A stretch of DNA of 64,000 bases from Rhodothermales bacterium (GTDB lineage Bacteria; Bacteroidota; Rhodothermia; Rhodothermales; Bin80): NCBI GenBank assembly GCA_028278205.1, contig JANQES010000030.1:1-64000 (forward strand), read 5' to 3'. The position numbers and the translations under genes were made by a program. This document shows, piece after piece, positions 29,667 to 39,900 of the stretch; within the stretch, counting starts at the first letter, position 1; each line of letters opens with the position of its first letter. Below the pieces are notes generated by a model that saw nothing but the letters and a program-made list of their open reading frames with translations, ran no database searches and was not told where the DNA came from.

Positions 29667-31133
29667 TCATCCAAAAATTTTGCGAAGCAGCCGTTTGAAC
29701 CACGACTCTCGCCCGGGTTCCTCCTTCGCCGGACTCGTCGTCTCCGTCATCGTCGGCGTAGTCGAGGTCGTCCCCGTGGTTGTAGCCATCGAGATCGGCT
29801 CCGGGGTCGGCGTAACCGGCTCCGGTTCTGGTTCCGGCTCCGGGGTCGGCGTAACAGGCTCCGGAGTCGGCGTGACGGGCTCCGGAGTCGGCGTGGTTGA
29901 CGCCGGTTCTATAATCTGGATCCGGGCCTCATCGTAAGGCCCCGGCCAGGGCTGAATGCCTTTTGCCAGGTTGTTCTGCGCCACGTTGGCATCCAACACC
30001 AGATCTAAGCCTCGCACCCGAATGCCGGCAGCAAAGTCTTTGGTCGTGTCTTCGCCGGTGAAGCCCGCCGAGGGCACACCGTTATTATTGCACTGGTTGC
30101 GCGCAATCTGCGAGTTGAAACAGCCGTTGAGCACGATGCCGCCCCGGATCGACGCGTCGGAGTCTTGCGCCGGATCGGTTGAGACGCCGGGCCGGGCCAG
30201 GCCGCCGTAGCCGTTGTTGTGGCACACGTTTTCCTCGATGGCCAGGTTGCCTTTCTCCACCTTCCTCGCCGTGTTGACATAGAGGCCCACCCAGCGATTG
30301 TCGTGGCAGGTGTTGCCCCGCGCCGTGACCCCGTCGGCGACGAGGTAGCCGTAGTTGGTGATGATGCCGTGGCGCCGGTGCCCGCTACAGGTATTGTCGA
30401 GGATCTGCGTATTCTTGACGTAGCCCAGCCGCCATTTCGCGGGGTCCGGCTCCCCCCGGTTGTCGAAATTGGCGACGAAAGCGATGCCGGAATCGTTGCC
30501 GTAGGCGCTCTCGTCCGTAGGCGTAAACACGCAGGTATTGCCCTGGATGACGATGTCTTCGAACCGGGTGCCGTAAAACAAGATATCTTTGTAATTGGCC
30601 GGCCCCGACCGCTCCGGCGGCTTCGGTTGCTCCGCCGGCCTGCCGTTCTGGACGAGTTCGCAGTTCAGAATCCGGATGTCTTTCATCAAAACATCTTCGC
30701 GCGTATCGAACCGGATGCCGCAGCCGCTGACGTTTTCGATGCGGCACTTCTCGATGGTGATGTTCTTAACCACCTGCTCCACCCCATCCGGCTGCGGCTG
30801 CTGCTTGACAAAGACCCGGATGCCGCAGCCCTTGTCCGCATTGCTCGACACCTGATCGGTGATGTCGTCGCTCGTGCGCGGCCCCAGCAGGTGCAAGCCG
30901 CTGATCTTGACATTGTGCGGCGCCGGATCGTCGCCCCGAATGAGTTCGAGGTGGTTGACCTCCGGGTTCTGGGTGCGCAGCACGGTCTGGCCGGCAAGGC
31001 CCCGCAACCTCAGGCCGGGCCTGAGGCGCAGGGCTTTGTTGAGCACGTGTTGGCCGGCAGGCACCGTCGCGATGCCGCTTCCGTCGGGGCCGAGGGCCGC
31101 GTCGATCAGGTCTTGGATTTCGTCGGCTGTCAT
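29667..31133 (-). CDS. Right-handed parallel beta-helix protein with PTPEP linker, copy A
   Basis: A 488-residue protein with no signal peptide (MTADEIQDLIDAALGPDGSG). Residues of about 20-390 form pectate-lyase-like or carbohydrate-esterase-like beta-helix rungs with N-N-G/N-x-C-x-x-N patterns (GNTCHDNRWVGLYVNTAR, ENVCHNNGYGGLARPG). A low-complexity linker of P-T-P-E-P units follows, then a Thr/Ser-rich stretch and a basic amphipathic tail (WFKRLLRKIFG). Catalytic residues cannot be assigned. It starts 12 bases downstream of paralog B with GAAGAGG in the gap, so the two are co-transcribed. Without a signal peptide it is either cytosolic or exported by an unusual route. Confidence 0.8.
   Translation of the reverse strand: MTADEIQDLIDAALGPDGSGIATVPAGQHVLNKALRLRPGLRLRGLAGQTVLRTQNPEVNHLELIRGDDPAPHNVKISGLHLLGPRTSDDITDQVSSNADKGCGIRVFVKQQPQPDGVEQVVKNITIEKCRIENVSGCGIRFDTREDVLMKDIRILNCELVQNGRPAEQPKPPERSGPANYKDILFYGTRFEDIVIQGNTCVFTPTDESAYGNDSGIAFVANFDNRGEPDPAKWRLGYVKNTQILDNTCSGHRRHGIITNYGYLVADGVTARGNTCHDNRWVGLYVNTARKVEKGNLAIEENVCHNNGYGGLARPGVSTDPAQDSDASIRGGIVLNGCFNSQIARNQCNNNGVPSAGFTGEDTTKDFAAGIRVRGLDLVLDANVAQNNLAKGIQPWPGPYDEARIQIIEPASTTPTPEPVTPTPEPVTPTPEPEPEPEPVTPTPEPISMATTTGTTSTTPTMTETTSPAKEEPGRESWFKRLLRKIFG
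29790..29905. repeat. About 21-bp minisatellite encoding the PTPEPV linker
   Basis: Units related to TCCGGAGTCGGCGTGACGGGC repeat about four times, interrupted by a short GAACC/CCGGT-type expansion. On the minus strand they encode the VTPTPEP units of beta-helix protein A. Slippage here would change linker length without shifting the frame. Confidence 0.8.
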
Positions 31134-31145
31134 CGAGCCTCTTCG

Positions 31146-32576
31146 TTATGGTGATAGAGGGCCATTGTTGACACCGGGATCCGGCACATCTTGCGGGCTG
31201 TTGCTGACCCCGGGCTCTGCCTCATCCAGCAAAGGGCTATTGCCGGCAATGGGAGCAGCTACTCTCGGCATAATCCCCGTTGGTTCAAACTTGACATCCG
31301 GCCCGTAGGGAGACCACTTTACAACCTCGTCGTGGTCGTCGTTGGGTTTAACGTTGCCGGTCGTCTCGTTGGCGTCGAACGTCAGGCCATTACCTCGCAC
31401 CAGAATGCCGGCGGCAAAGTCCCGGGTGATGTCCGGGTCCACAAAGTTATTCGAGGGCTTACCGTTATTATTGCACGTATTGCGCACAATCTTTGCGTTG
31501 TAACCACGGTTGAGCACGATGCCGCCCCGGATCGACTTATCGGTAGCGGTCGTCGCATCGGCCTTCTTAATGCCGCCGTAGCCGTTGTTTCTGCATTCGT
31601 TACCCACAATGGTGACGCCCGCTCTGTCTCCAGGGCTGAGTTCGTTTCCCGTGTCGAAGCCGGGTTCGCTGAAGGCCGCCCGCGCCGTGTTGACATAAAT
31701 GCCCGTCCAACGGTTGTCGTGGCAGACATTGCCCTCCAGCGTGACGCCGTCAGCTAAGAGGAAGCTGTAGTTAGCGACGATGCCGTGACGGCGATGCCCG
31801 CTACAGGTATTGCCGCTGATCTCGCTATTTCTGATGTGGCCCAGCACCCATCGATCTCGGGGCCTCAATACCGTTTTCTCTTCACCGTCGATCAGCTTCT
31901 TCTCTTTATTATCGAAACTGGGAACGAAGGCGATGCCGGCATCATTGCCGTAGAGGCCCGCCTGTGTGGACGGCGTGAACTCACACGTGTTGCCCTTGAT
32001 TTCGATGTCCTCGAACTGAGTGCCGGAGAAGAAGATATCCTTCCAGGGAGCAGGATTCTGCTCCGCCTCCGCCGGTCTGCCATTCTGGCGAAGATGGCAG
32101 TCCAGAATCTTGATGTTCCGCATCAACACACCGCCTTCCCCTCTTGTGAGGAACCGGATGCCGCACCCACCGAGGTTTTCGATAGTGCATCCTTTGATGG
32201 TAATGGTGTGAACCTCCGGCTTCGATCCAGCGAACGCCTTCCCTTGATCAGCATCGACATAAATGCCGCAGCCTTTGTTCTTGCCTGACACCAGAGACGT
32301 AATGTTGGCGTTGCTCGCGCGCGGCCCCTGCAGGTGCAAACCGCTGATCTCAACTCTGTTGGGGGGCTTCCGATCGGAGCCGGGGACGAGTTCGATGAAA
32401 TTGACGTTCGGGTTCGTGGTGTGCAGGATGACGCCGGGCTCGCCCCGCAGCTTCACGCCGGATTTGACGCGCAGGGGTCTGCTGAGCAGGTATTTGCCGG
32501 AGCGCACGGTGACGAGAAAACTGCCCTCGCGTTCCAGGGCGGAGTCAATCAGGTCTTGGATGTCTTGGCCTGTCAT
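31146..32576 (-). CDS. Right-handed parallel beta-helix protein, copy B
   Basis: A 476-residue paralog of copy A: MTGQDIQDLIDSALEREGSF aligns with the start of A, and many rungs match (GNTCSGHRRHGIVANYSFLL, HDNRWTGIYVNTARAA, ECRNNGYGGI). It also lacks a signal peptide. Its C-terminus differs from that of A: no PTPEP linker and no basic tail, but a proline/asparagine-rich end (EAEPGVSNSPQDVPDPGVNN). It is the first gene of the pair. The shared body and divergent ends suggest duplication followed by swapping of the C-terminal module. Confidence 0.8.
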   Translation of the reverse strand: MTGQDIQDLIDSALEREGSFLVTVRSGKYLLSRPLRVKSGVKLRGEPGVILHTTNPNVNFIELVPGSDRKPPNRVEISGLHLQGPRASNANITSLVSGKNKGCGIYVDADQGKAFAGSKPEVHTITIKGCTIENLGGCGIRFLTRGEGGVLMRNIKILDCHLRQNGRPAEAEQNPAPWKDIFFSGTQFEDIEIKGNTCEFTPSTQAGLYGNDAGIAFVPSFDNKEKKLIDGEEKTVLRPRDRWVLGHIRNSEISGNTCSGHRRHGIVANYSFLLADGVTLEGNVCHDNRWTGIYVNTARAAFSEPGFDTGNELSPGDRAGVTIVGNECRNNGYGGIKKADATTATDKSIRGGIVLNRGYNAKIVRNTCNNNGKPSNNFVDPDITRDFAAGILVRGNGLTFDANETTGNVKPNDDHDEVVKWSPYGPDVKFEPTGIMPRVAAPIAGNSPLLDEAEPGVSNSPQDVPDPGVNNGPLSP

Positions 32577-33032
32577 TTGACTTCTCCGTTCTTAAGTGAT
32601 AAAGGGTCATGAAGAACGATTACTGATAAAGCAATACTAACCTCCGGCCTCCGGATTCCTACACCAGATATTCAGAATTACTGCCTTCGTTCACCGTCTT
32701 CTTCAAGGCGTGTTGGAAAGGTGTCGATGCCGACCCCGCACACTAACCAGACTCCACACCCTTCTATACTGCTAAGCGTAGGATCGAACAGGATTCCCTC
32801 AAGCAACCGCTATCACCCGAATGCAGAACCCGCGCTAATGAACTTCTATCAACTACGACAAATCACAACCTTGCTTTATTATATAGACACTACAAACTAA
32901 AATACATAACCCCCTTCACAAAATCTCAACAAAGCCCTCATAAAATATGCGCCCGGCTTTGGGGTGCATGAGACGAGCGTTTTGCTTCACAAATCGACGT
33001 GCTCGCGTCTCCCGCTCTCCCTCTCGCTCACC
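32577..33032. other. AT-rich intergenic region upstream of the beta-helix operon
   Basis: A 456-base gap that is noticeably more AT-rich than the flanking genes, especially 32830-32945. It must carry the beta-helix promoter (minus strand); TATATAATAAAG read on the minus strand at about 32873-32884 is a possible -10 box. It also holds the 3' flank of trkH. I saw no ORF with coding character, no tRNA and no strong hairpin. Confidence 0.5.
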
Positions 33033-34547
33033 CTACCGCCGCCAGAAAGACGGCACAAACAGGATCAAAACGGTGAAAATCTCCAGCCGGCCCGCCATCA
33101 TCAAGATCGACATCACCCATTTGCCGATGGCGGGCAGGTGCGCGTAGTTCTCCGTCGGCCCGAACGTGCCGAACGCCGGGCCGATGTTGCCCACCGACGA
33201 GATCGACACGCCGACGGCGCTGAGCAGGTCGAAGCCCAGCAATCCCATCACCAGCGTCCCGAACGTGATGGCGGCGATGTAGAGGATCAGGAACGAGAGC
33301 ACGTTACGCATCACATCCTTCGAGACCACCGTCTCGCCCAGGCGCACGGGGATGACGGCCTGCGGGTGGATGAGTTGCCGGATCTCTTTGAAGGAGTTCT
33401 TGAAGACCAGCACGTGCCGGATCACCTTGACGCCGCCGCCCGTGGAGCCGGCCATGCCGCCGACGAAAAACAGCAAGAAAATGACGATGAGCGCCAGCGG
33501 CGGCCAGATCTCGTAATCCGCCGTGCCGAAGCCGGTGGTGGTGATGATGGCCAACGCCTGGAAAACGCCGTAGCGCAGCGCGTCGGCAAACGAGGAATAA
33601 ACCAGCGGTTCGGTGGTGGTCCCGGCGTCGAGCATCGCTGCCGATACGGGTTGCCACGTGCCGAGGGCCAGCAGCAGGCTCGCCCCGACGACGATGCCCG
33701 TGTAAACCCGCAACTCGGTGTCTTTAAACACGGTGATGGCCTTCCCGCGCAACAGCCGATAATGCAGCGCAAAGTTGACCCCGGCCAGAAACATAAACAG
33801 CGAGATGATCCAGTCGATGTAGGCCGAGTCGTAGTCGGCTACAGAGCCGTTGCGGGTGGAGAAGCCGCCGGTGGCCATCGTGGCGAAGGCGTGGTTGACG
33901 GCGTCGAAGAGGTCCATCGCAGGCAGGAGCAGCAACACCTGCACGACGGTGATGCCGACGTAGATGTACCACAGGCGCTTGGCGGTATCGCGCACGCGCG
34001 GCGTCAGCTTGTCTGCCGACGGCCCCGGCACCTCGGCTTTAAACATCTGCATCCCGCCGACGCCCAGGATGGGCATGATGGCCAGCATCAAGACGATGAC
34101 GCCCATGCCGCCGAGCCAGTGGGCCAGACTGCGCCAGAAGAGAAACGCGTTCGGGATGTCTTCGATGGCCGGCGTCTCGGCCCCGCCGAGGATGGTGGCG
34201 CCCGTCGTGGTGAAACCGCTCATCGTCTCGAAGAAAGCGTCGGTGTAGGAGCCGAGCACGCCGCCGAGGACGAAGGGCAGGCTGCCGATGAGCGAGAGCA
34301 CAAACCAGGCCAGCGCTACGATGGCAAAGCCTTCGCGAATCCGCAAATCCTGCTGCTGCGCCCGCCCGCCGCCGAAGGCCCACGCCCCGCCGCCGAGGCT
34401 CATCGCCAGCAGCGCCGTCACGCCGAAGCTCCACCACGACGCCTCGCCGTAGATCAACCCGACGATCATCGGCAAGAGCAAGGCAATCCCCAGAAAAAAC
34501 AGCAACAACCCCAGCGTGCCGACGACGGCTTTGACGTTTAAGACCAT
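33033..34547 (-). CDS. TrkH family potassium uptake protein
   Basis: A membrane potassium-translocating subunit of about 504 residues from ATG 34547 (MVLNVKAVVGTLGLLLFF); upstream ATG 34583 and 34610 are in frame. Four pore-loop signatures are visible: TMSGFTTTGATI, MATGGFSTRNGS, ITTTGFGTADYE and SISSVGNIGPAFG. The glycines of these loops form the selectivity filter. The C-terminus (GRLEIFTVLILFVPSFWRR) is typical of TrkH. The cytosolic TrkA partner is not in the window. No clear ribosome site distinguishes the starts. Confidence 0.92.
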   Translation of the reverse strand: MVLNVKAVVGTLGLLLFFLGIALLLPMIVGLIYGEASWWSFGVTALLAMSLGGGAWAFGGGRAQQQDLRIREGFAIVALAWFVLSLIGSLPFVLGGVLGSYTDAFFETMSGFTTTGATILGGAETPAIEDIPNAFLFWRSLAHWLGGMGVIVLMLAIMPILGVGGMQMFKAEVPGPSADKLTPRVRDTAKRLWYIYVGITVVQVLLLLPAMDLFDAVNHAFATMATGGFSTRNGSVADYDSAYIDWIISLFMFLAGVNFALHYRLLRGKAITVFKDTELRVYTGIVVGASLLLALGTWQPVSAAMLDAGTTTEPLVYSSFADALRYGVFQALAIITTTGFGTADYEIWPPLALIVIFLLFFVGGMAGSTGGGVKVIRHVLVFKNSFKEIRQLIHPQAVIPVRLGETVVSKDVMRNVLSFLILYIAAITFGTLVMGLLGFDLLSAVGVSISSVGNIGPAFGTFGPTENYAHLPAIGKWVMSILMMAGRLEIFTVLILFVPSFWRR

Positions 34548-34733
34548 GACGGGGAGATTTCTGATTTCTTGTTCGGATATCATACAACAAGAAACTACAA
34601 TTCTCAGCACTCAGATCCTTTTTCGCGTTCTTTGCTTATCTAATGAAGTATGAACTATGGACCTGACTATCCGTACTCCATCACCTATCTTTTTAGCCTG
34701 GCTTTAAGGAGGCTGCTTTGCAAAGCTGTATTC

Positions 34734-34786
34734 AGTGTTTTGGTGTTTTAGTGCGATCAACTAAAACACTATAACACCAAAACACT
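34734..34786. repeat. AGTGTTTTGGTGTTTTAG inverted repeat
   Basis: 34734-34751 pairs with 34761-34786, the right arm carrying an 8-base insertion. It is one of several intergenic palindromes and lies about 45 bases upstream of the hydrolase gene, where it could overlap the promoter. Confidence 0.65.
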
Positions 34787-34831
34787 ATAACACTCTCCCC
34801 CTTTTACTTGCCTCGACCATCCATCCGTACC

Positions 34832-36712
34832 ATGGCTATGTACAATCGCGCGATTTGTCTCTCGTTGCCGGCGCTCCTCGGCGCGCTGCTGCTCACCGTC
34901 TCGTGGGCGCCCTCTACCGTTTACGGACAAGCCGGGCCTGTGTTTGAAGACGGGCAGGCCCAGATCGTTCCAGCCTTTGAGGATTCGGAGGCCTGGATCC
35001 GCGAAGAACTCTGGGTCGAGACCGAGTTTGACTCCGACGGCGACGGCACCCTCGACCGGATGCACGTCTCGGTGGTGCGCCCGGCCCAGACCCAGACCGA
35101 AGGGCTGAAAGTGCCGGTCATCTACGAGACCAGCCCGTACTATGCCGGGACGGCAGGCATCGACTTCAGCTACTTTTGGAATATCCGGCAGGAAGTGGGC
35201 GCTGAGCCGCCGGAGCGCACGCCGCCGGCCCAGCCGCAGCTTCGGGCGCGCCCTATGATCTCGAACAGCCACGTCGATACCTGGGTGCCGCGCGGCTTTG
35301 CCGTCGTGCATTCCTCCTCGCCGGGAACGGGCCGGTCGCAGGGCTGCCCAACGGTCGGCGGGATCAACGAGTCGCTGGCGCCGAAAGCGGTCATCGACTG
35401 GCTCAATGGACGAGCGCGCGGCTTCACCTCGGTCGATGGCAATGAAACGGTTCGCGCCGATTGGTCGACGGGCAAAGTGGGTATGACAGGCACGTCTTAC
35501 AACGGCACGCTGCCCCTGGCCGCCGCCACGACGGGCGTCGATGGCCTCGAAGCGATCATCCCCATCGCCCCCAACACCTCCTATTACCACTATTACCGCT
35601 CCTACGGTCTCGTGCGGCACCCCGGCGGCTTCCCCGGCGAAGACATCGACGTGCTCTACGACTTCATCCACACCCAGGACTCCGACCGCCGCAACTACTG
35701 CAACACGACGGTCCGAGACGGCGAGATGGCCGAGGGGCACGACCGTGTATCGGGCGATTATAACGATTTTTGGGCCGGTCGCGACTACCTCAACGTGATC
35801 GACAAGGTGAAGGCGGCCACGCTCATGGCGCATGGCTTCAACGACTGGAACGTCATGCCCGAACATAGCTGGCGCATCGCCAAGGCGCTCAAAGAACGGG
35901 GCGTGCCCGTCCAGATCTACTACCACCAGGACGGGCACGGCGGCCCGCCCCCGCTCGAACGGATGAACCGCTGGTTTAGCCACTATCTCTACGACGTGGA
36001 CAATGACGTCGAAAACGATCCGGCAGCCTGGATCGTTCGCGAGGGCGACGACCGGCAGAATCCCACGCCGTACGACGACTATCCGAATCCCGCCGCCGAA
36101 CCGGTTACGGTGTATCTGGAGACCGGCGATGCGCCCGTCGGCGGCATGAACGGTATCGGAAGCCTGAGCACCTCGCAATCCCCCAACCAGGGCACTGCCG
36201 GCCTCGTGGACAATGTCTCCTTCGACGGCCAGGCCCTGGCCCGCGCCGAGTGGACCCAACATCGCTTGCTCTACCTGACGCCTGAGCTTCAGGAAGCCGT
36301 CCACCTCTCCGGCGAAACGAGCATCACCATCCGCGTCGCCTCCGATAAGCCGGCGATGAATCTCTCGGTGTGGGTGGTCTCGTTGCCGTGGAGGGCAGGA
36401 CGCCGGTTTAGCCAGGGCGGCATCATCACACGCGGCTGGGCCGATCCGCAAAACCACCAGTCCCTCACCGAAGGCAAACCGCTCGAACCCGGCAAATTCT
36501 ACGACCTGACGTTCGACCTGCAACCCGACGACCAGATCATTCCCGCCGGCCAGCAGATCGGCCTGATGATCTTCTCCAGCGACCGCGACTTCACGCTCTG
36601 GCCGCAGCCCGGCACCGCCATGACGGTAGACCTCGACGCCACCTCGCTGAGCCTGCCCGTGGTAGGCGGCGAACCGGCCTTGCTGAAAGCGTTCGGGCAG
36701 GAAGCGCAGTAA
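34832..36712 (+). CDS. Secreted CocE/NonD family hydrolase (X-Pro dipeptidyl-peptidase-like)
   Basis: A 626-residue exported alpha/beta hydrolase of the S15/CocE type. The signal peptide runs to SWAPSTVYGQ. The nucleophile is the Ser of GMTGTSYNGTL (about residue 223). The Asp is probably in AHGFNDWNVMPEHSWR and the His in HQDGHGGPPP, and a C-terminal jelly-roll follows (NLSVWVVSLPW, GQQIGLMIFSSDRDFTLWP). The enzyme class cleaves X-Pro dipeptides or acyl esters/amides in the periplasm. ATG 34832 is chosen because the longer TTG start at 34808 adds a poor N-terminus. It is a monocistronic unit ended by a palindrome-rich region. Confidence 0.9.
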   Translation: MAMYNRAICLSLPALLGALLLTVSWAPSTVYGQAGPVFEDGQAQIVPAFEDSEAWIREELWVETEFDSDGDGTLDRMHVSVVRPAQTQTEGLKVPVIYETSPYYAGTAGIDFSYFWNIRQEVGAEPPERTPPAQPQLRARPMISNSHVDTWVPRGFAVVHSSSPGTGRSQGCPTVGGINESLAPKAVIDWLNGRARGFTSVDGNETVRADWSTGKVGMTGTSYNGTLPLAAATTGVDGLEAIIPIAPNTSYYHYYRSYGLVRHPGGFPGEDIDVLYDFIHTQDSDRRNYCNTTVRDGEMAEGHDRVSGDYNDFWAGRDYLNVIDKVKAATLMAHGFNDWNVMPEHSWRIAKALKERGVPVQIYYHQDGHGGPPPLERMNRWFSHYLYDVDNDVENDPAAWIVREGDDRQNPTPYDDYPNPAAEPVTVYLETGDAPVGGMNGIGSLSTSQSPNQGTAGLVDNVSFDGQALARAEWTQHRLLYLTPELQEAVHLSGETSITIRVASDKPAMNLSVWVVSLPWRAGRRFSQGGIITRGWADPQNHQSLTEGKPLEPGKFYDLTFDLQPDDQIIPAGQQIGLMIFSSDRDFTLWPQPGTAMTVDLDATSLSLPVVGGEPALLKAFGQEAQ

Positions 36713-36793
36713 AAACTTGTTGAGCTGTTGCGGAAAAACGCAAGCCGAAGCTCTTTGCTATTTTAATCAGGTAATGGGCAACACCCAACAATT

Positions 36794-36934
36794 CCCCCTT
36801 CGAAGGGGGTGCCCCGACGAAGGAGGGGCGGGGGATGTTCGTGCGGCCTTTTGAAAACCCCTTATTAGGCCGCGCGAACATCCCCCTGCGGCGCTCCGCC
36901 TTCGCTGCGCGCCGCTGTCCCCCTTCGAAGGGGG
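36794..36934. repeat. Composite palindromic repeat between convergent genes
   Basis: Two perfect 16-base palindromes, CCCCCTTCGAAGGGGG at 36794-36809 and 36919-36934, flank a pair of 18-base arms (36831-36848 with 36868-36885) built on GGGGATGTTCG. The right palindrome is followed by ATTTTTCGGTTTT and could terminate the CocE transcript. It lies between convergent stops. Confidence 0.8.
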
Positions 36935-36991
36935 ATTTTTCGGTTTTGCCCTTACTGAAATAAAAAATCAACCATCATCAGCCTGCGTTTT

Positions 36992-39900
36992 TTACAAGGT
37001 TTCGACCGGCTTTTTATCAGCTTCAGCCGGAGCGAAACGCTCAAAAAGCACGGGCACAACAATCATATTGAGGAAGGTAGACGTGAGCAGGCCGCCCAGG
37101 ATGACGATAGCCATCGGCGTCTGAATCTCCTTACCCGGCTCGCCGCCACCGAGCGCCAGCGGGATCAGTGCCAGGCCCGCCGTGAGCGCCGTCATCAGGA
37201 TCGGGTTGAGGCGTTCCATCGATCCCTGGAAAACTGCCTCACGCAGCGTCTTTCCTTCGGCCAGGAGCGTCTGGTAATGGCTCACGAGCAGGATGCCGTT
37301 GCGCACGGCGATGCCGAAGAGCGTGATGAAACCCACCAGGGCCGCCACGTTGAGTTCGCCGCCGAAGAGCAGCAGGGCGAAGACGCCGCCGGTCAGGGCC
37401 AGCGGAAGGTTGACCATCACGAGCAGGGCAGTGCTGCTCCGGCCAAACTCTTTGTAAAGAATCAGAAAGATGACCAGAATAGAGACGAGCGAGAGCAGGG
37501 TGATGGTGCGGGTGGCTTGTTGCGCACTCTCAAACTGACCGCCGTATTCCACATAATACCCATCGGGCAAGGCCACCTCGTCCAGGCGGGCCTGGATGCC
37601 GGCTACCACGCTTCCCACGTCGCGGCCCGCCACGTTCGACGAAATCACGATCTTGCGCTGTACGTTTTCGCGGCTGATGGTGTTGGGGCCGCGCTCTTCG
37701 CGCACGTCGGCGAGCCGGGCCAGTTCAACGCGCGGGCCGAGCGGGGTGTCGATCAGGGCTGTGCGGATGCGCTCGGCGCTGCCCCGGCTGCCAGCCTCGA
37801 AGCGGACGACGAGATCATACACCTCCTGGCCCTCGCGTATTTGCGAGACCGCCTCGCCGCCCATCGCCACGTCGATATACTCGGCCAGATGCGCCGGCGT
37901 GACGCCGTACCGCGCCATGGCAGAGCGGTTGGCGTAGATGCGAAGTTGCGGCACGTCGGCCTGTTGCTCCACCGACAGGTCTACCACGCCCGGCACCTCT
38001 TCGACCGTGCCCCGGATGCGTTCGGCGAGCCGTCGCAGTTCGTACAGATCCGGCCCGAAAAGCTTGATGGCGATGGATGCCCGCGTGCCCGAAAGCATGT
38101 GGTCGATGCGGTGGCCGATGGGTTGTCCGAAGGTGATGTTGGTGCCGGGCAGCGCCGCCAGCGATTGCCGCAGATCGGCCAGCGCCTCCTCCAACGTCCA
38201 TTCCGAGAGATCCAGCAGCACATCGATCTCGGCAGCGTTGGCCCCTTGCGCATGCTCATCGAGTTCAGCCCGCCCCGTGCGGCGCGACGTCGAGACAACC
38301 GCCGGGTGTTCGAGCATGATCTTTTCGATCCGCTGCCCCAACGCATCCGACTCGCCAAGGGCCGTGCCGGGCGCCGTGACGGCAGACACCACCAGCGTTC
38401 CCTCCTGAAACGGCGGCAGAAAACCGCGTCCGAAAAAGGGGATGGCCGCGAGCGTCAAAACCAGCAACCCGACGCCACATCCAATAATCAGCCGGCGACG
38501 CCCCAGCGCAAACGCCAGCACCAGACCGTAGAGCGTTTTCAGCCGTTCGACCAGCCAGCTCTCGCGTTCTTTCTGCATAAACGGCGCATTCGGCAAGAGG
38601 AATGAGCAGAGCGCCGGGGTCACGGTGAGGGCGACGAGGAGCGAGGCCAGGATGCTGATGATGTAGGCAAAGCCGAGCGGGCGCAAGAGTCGCCCTTCCA
38701 CCCCAAAAAGAAAGAACAGCGGCACGAAGACGACGCTGATGATCAACGTCGCATTGAGGATGGGGCCGCGCACCTCGCGCGAGGCTTCGTAGACGACTGC
38801 CAGCGCCGGGCGCTGTGCTGCGACCTCGCGGTGCCGGTTTTCCCTGAGCCGGCGGAAGACGTTCTCGACGTCGATGATGGCATCGTCTACGAGCGCGCCG
38901 ATGGCGATGGCCATGCCGCCCAGCGTCATCGTGTTGATCGTGACGCCGAAGCCCTTCATCACGATGAGCGCCACCGCCAGCGACAGCGGAATCGCCAGCA
39001 CGGAGATGGTCGTCGTGCGGAAGTTCCAGAGGAAAAGAAACAGGATGATGATGACCAGGATGGCCCCGTCGCGCAGCGCCTCGACGACATTGCCGACGGC
39101 CAGCGAGATGAAATCGGCCTGCCGGAAGACGGCGCGGTTGACCTCGATGCCGGCGGGAAGCTGCGCCTGGATGCGCGCCAGTTCTTCGTCGATGCGTTCG
39201 GTTAGCGCCAGTGTGTTGGCCCCCGGCTGCTTCTGAATCGACAGGATGACCGCCGGCTCGGCACGGACCGACGCCGTCCCGAAACGAGGACGCGGGCCGA
39301 TCTCGACCGTGGCTACCTCGCGCAGGAGCACGGGCGCATCGCCGCGCACCGCCACCACTGTCTTGCCGATGTCATCGAGGTCGCGCGCCCGCCCCAGCCC
39401 CCGGATCAGCACCTCTCTTCCGCTGGCTGCATAGATCCCGCCGGAGGCGTTCCGGTTGGACCCGGACGCGGCCTGCACGACCTCATGGAGCGTCACGTCG
39501 TAGGCCCGGAGGGCTTCGGGGCGCACGAGCACCTGATACTGCTTCACCTCGCCGCCGATAGGGATGACCTGCGCCACGCCCGGCACAGCCAGAAGCCGTT
39601 TCCGAACCTCCCAGTCGGCAGCCGCGCGCACGGCCATCGGGGTATGCGTGTCGCTGGTCAGCCCGACGAGCAGAATCTCGCCCATGATCGACGTGATCGG
39701 CGCCAGCACCGGCGCATCGATGTCTGCCGGAAGCTGGGCAGAGACCAGTTGAAGCTTTTCGCTGACGATCTGCCGGGCGCGAAAAATATCCGTTCCCCAA
39801 TCGAACTCGACCCACACGATGCTGATACCCTGCGCCGAACTCGACCGCACGCGCCGCACGCCCGTCGCGCCGTTTACCACCGTCTCAATGGGAAAGGTGA

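Noticed and set aside
32964..34541. 525-codon plus-strand open frame
   Set aside because: Shadow of trkH; low-complexity Gln/His/Arg/Asp composition and no motif.
34769..36523. 584-codon minus-strand open frame
   Set aside because: Antisense to the CocE-type hydrolase gene, which has a signal peptide and catalytic motifs.
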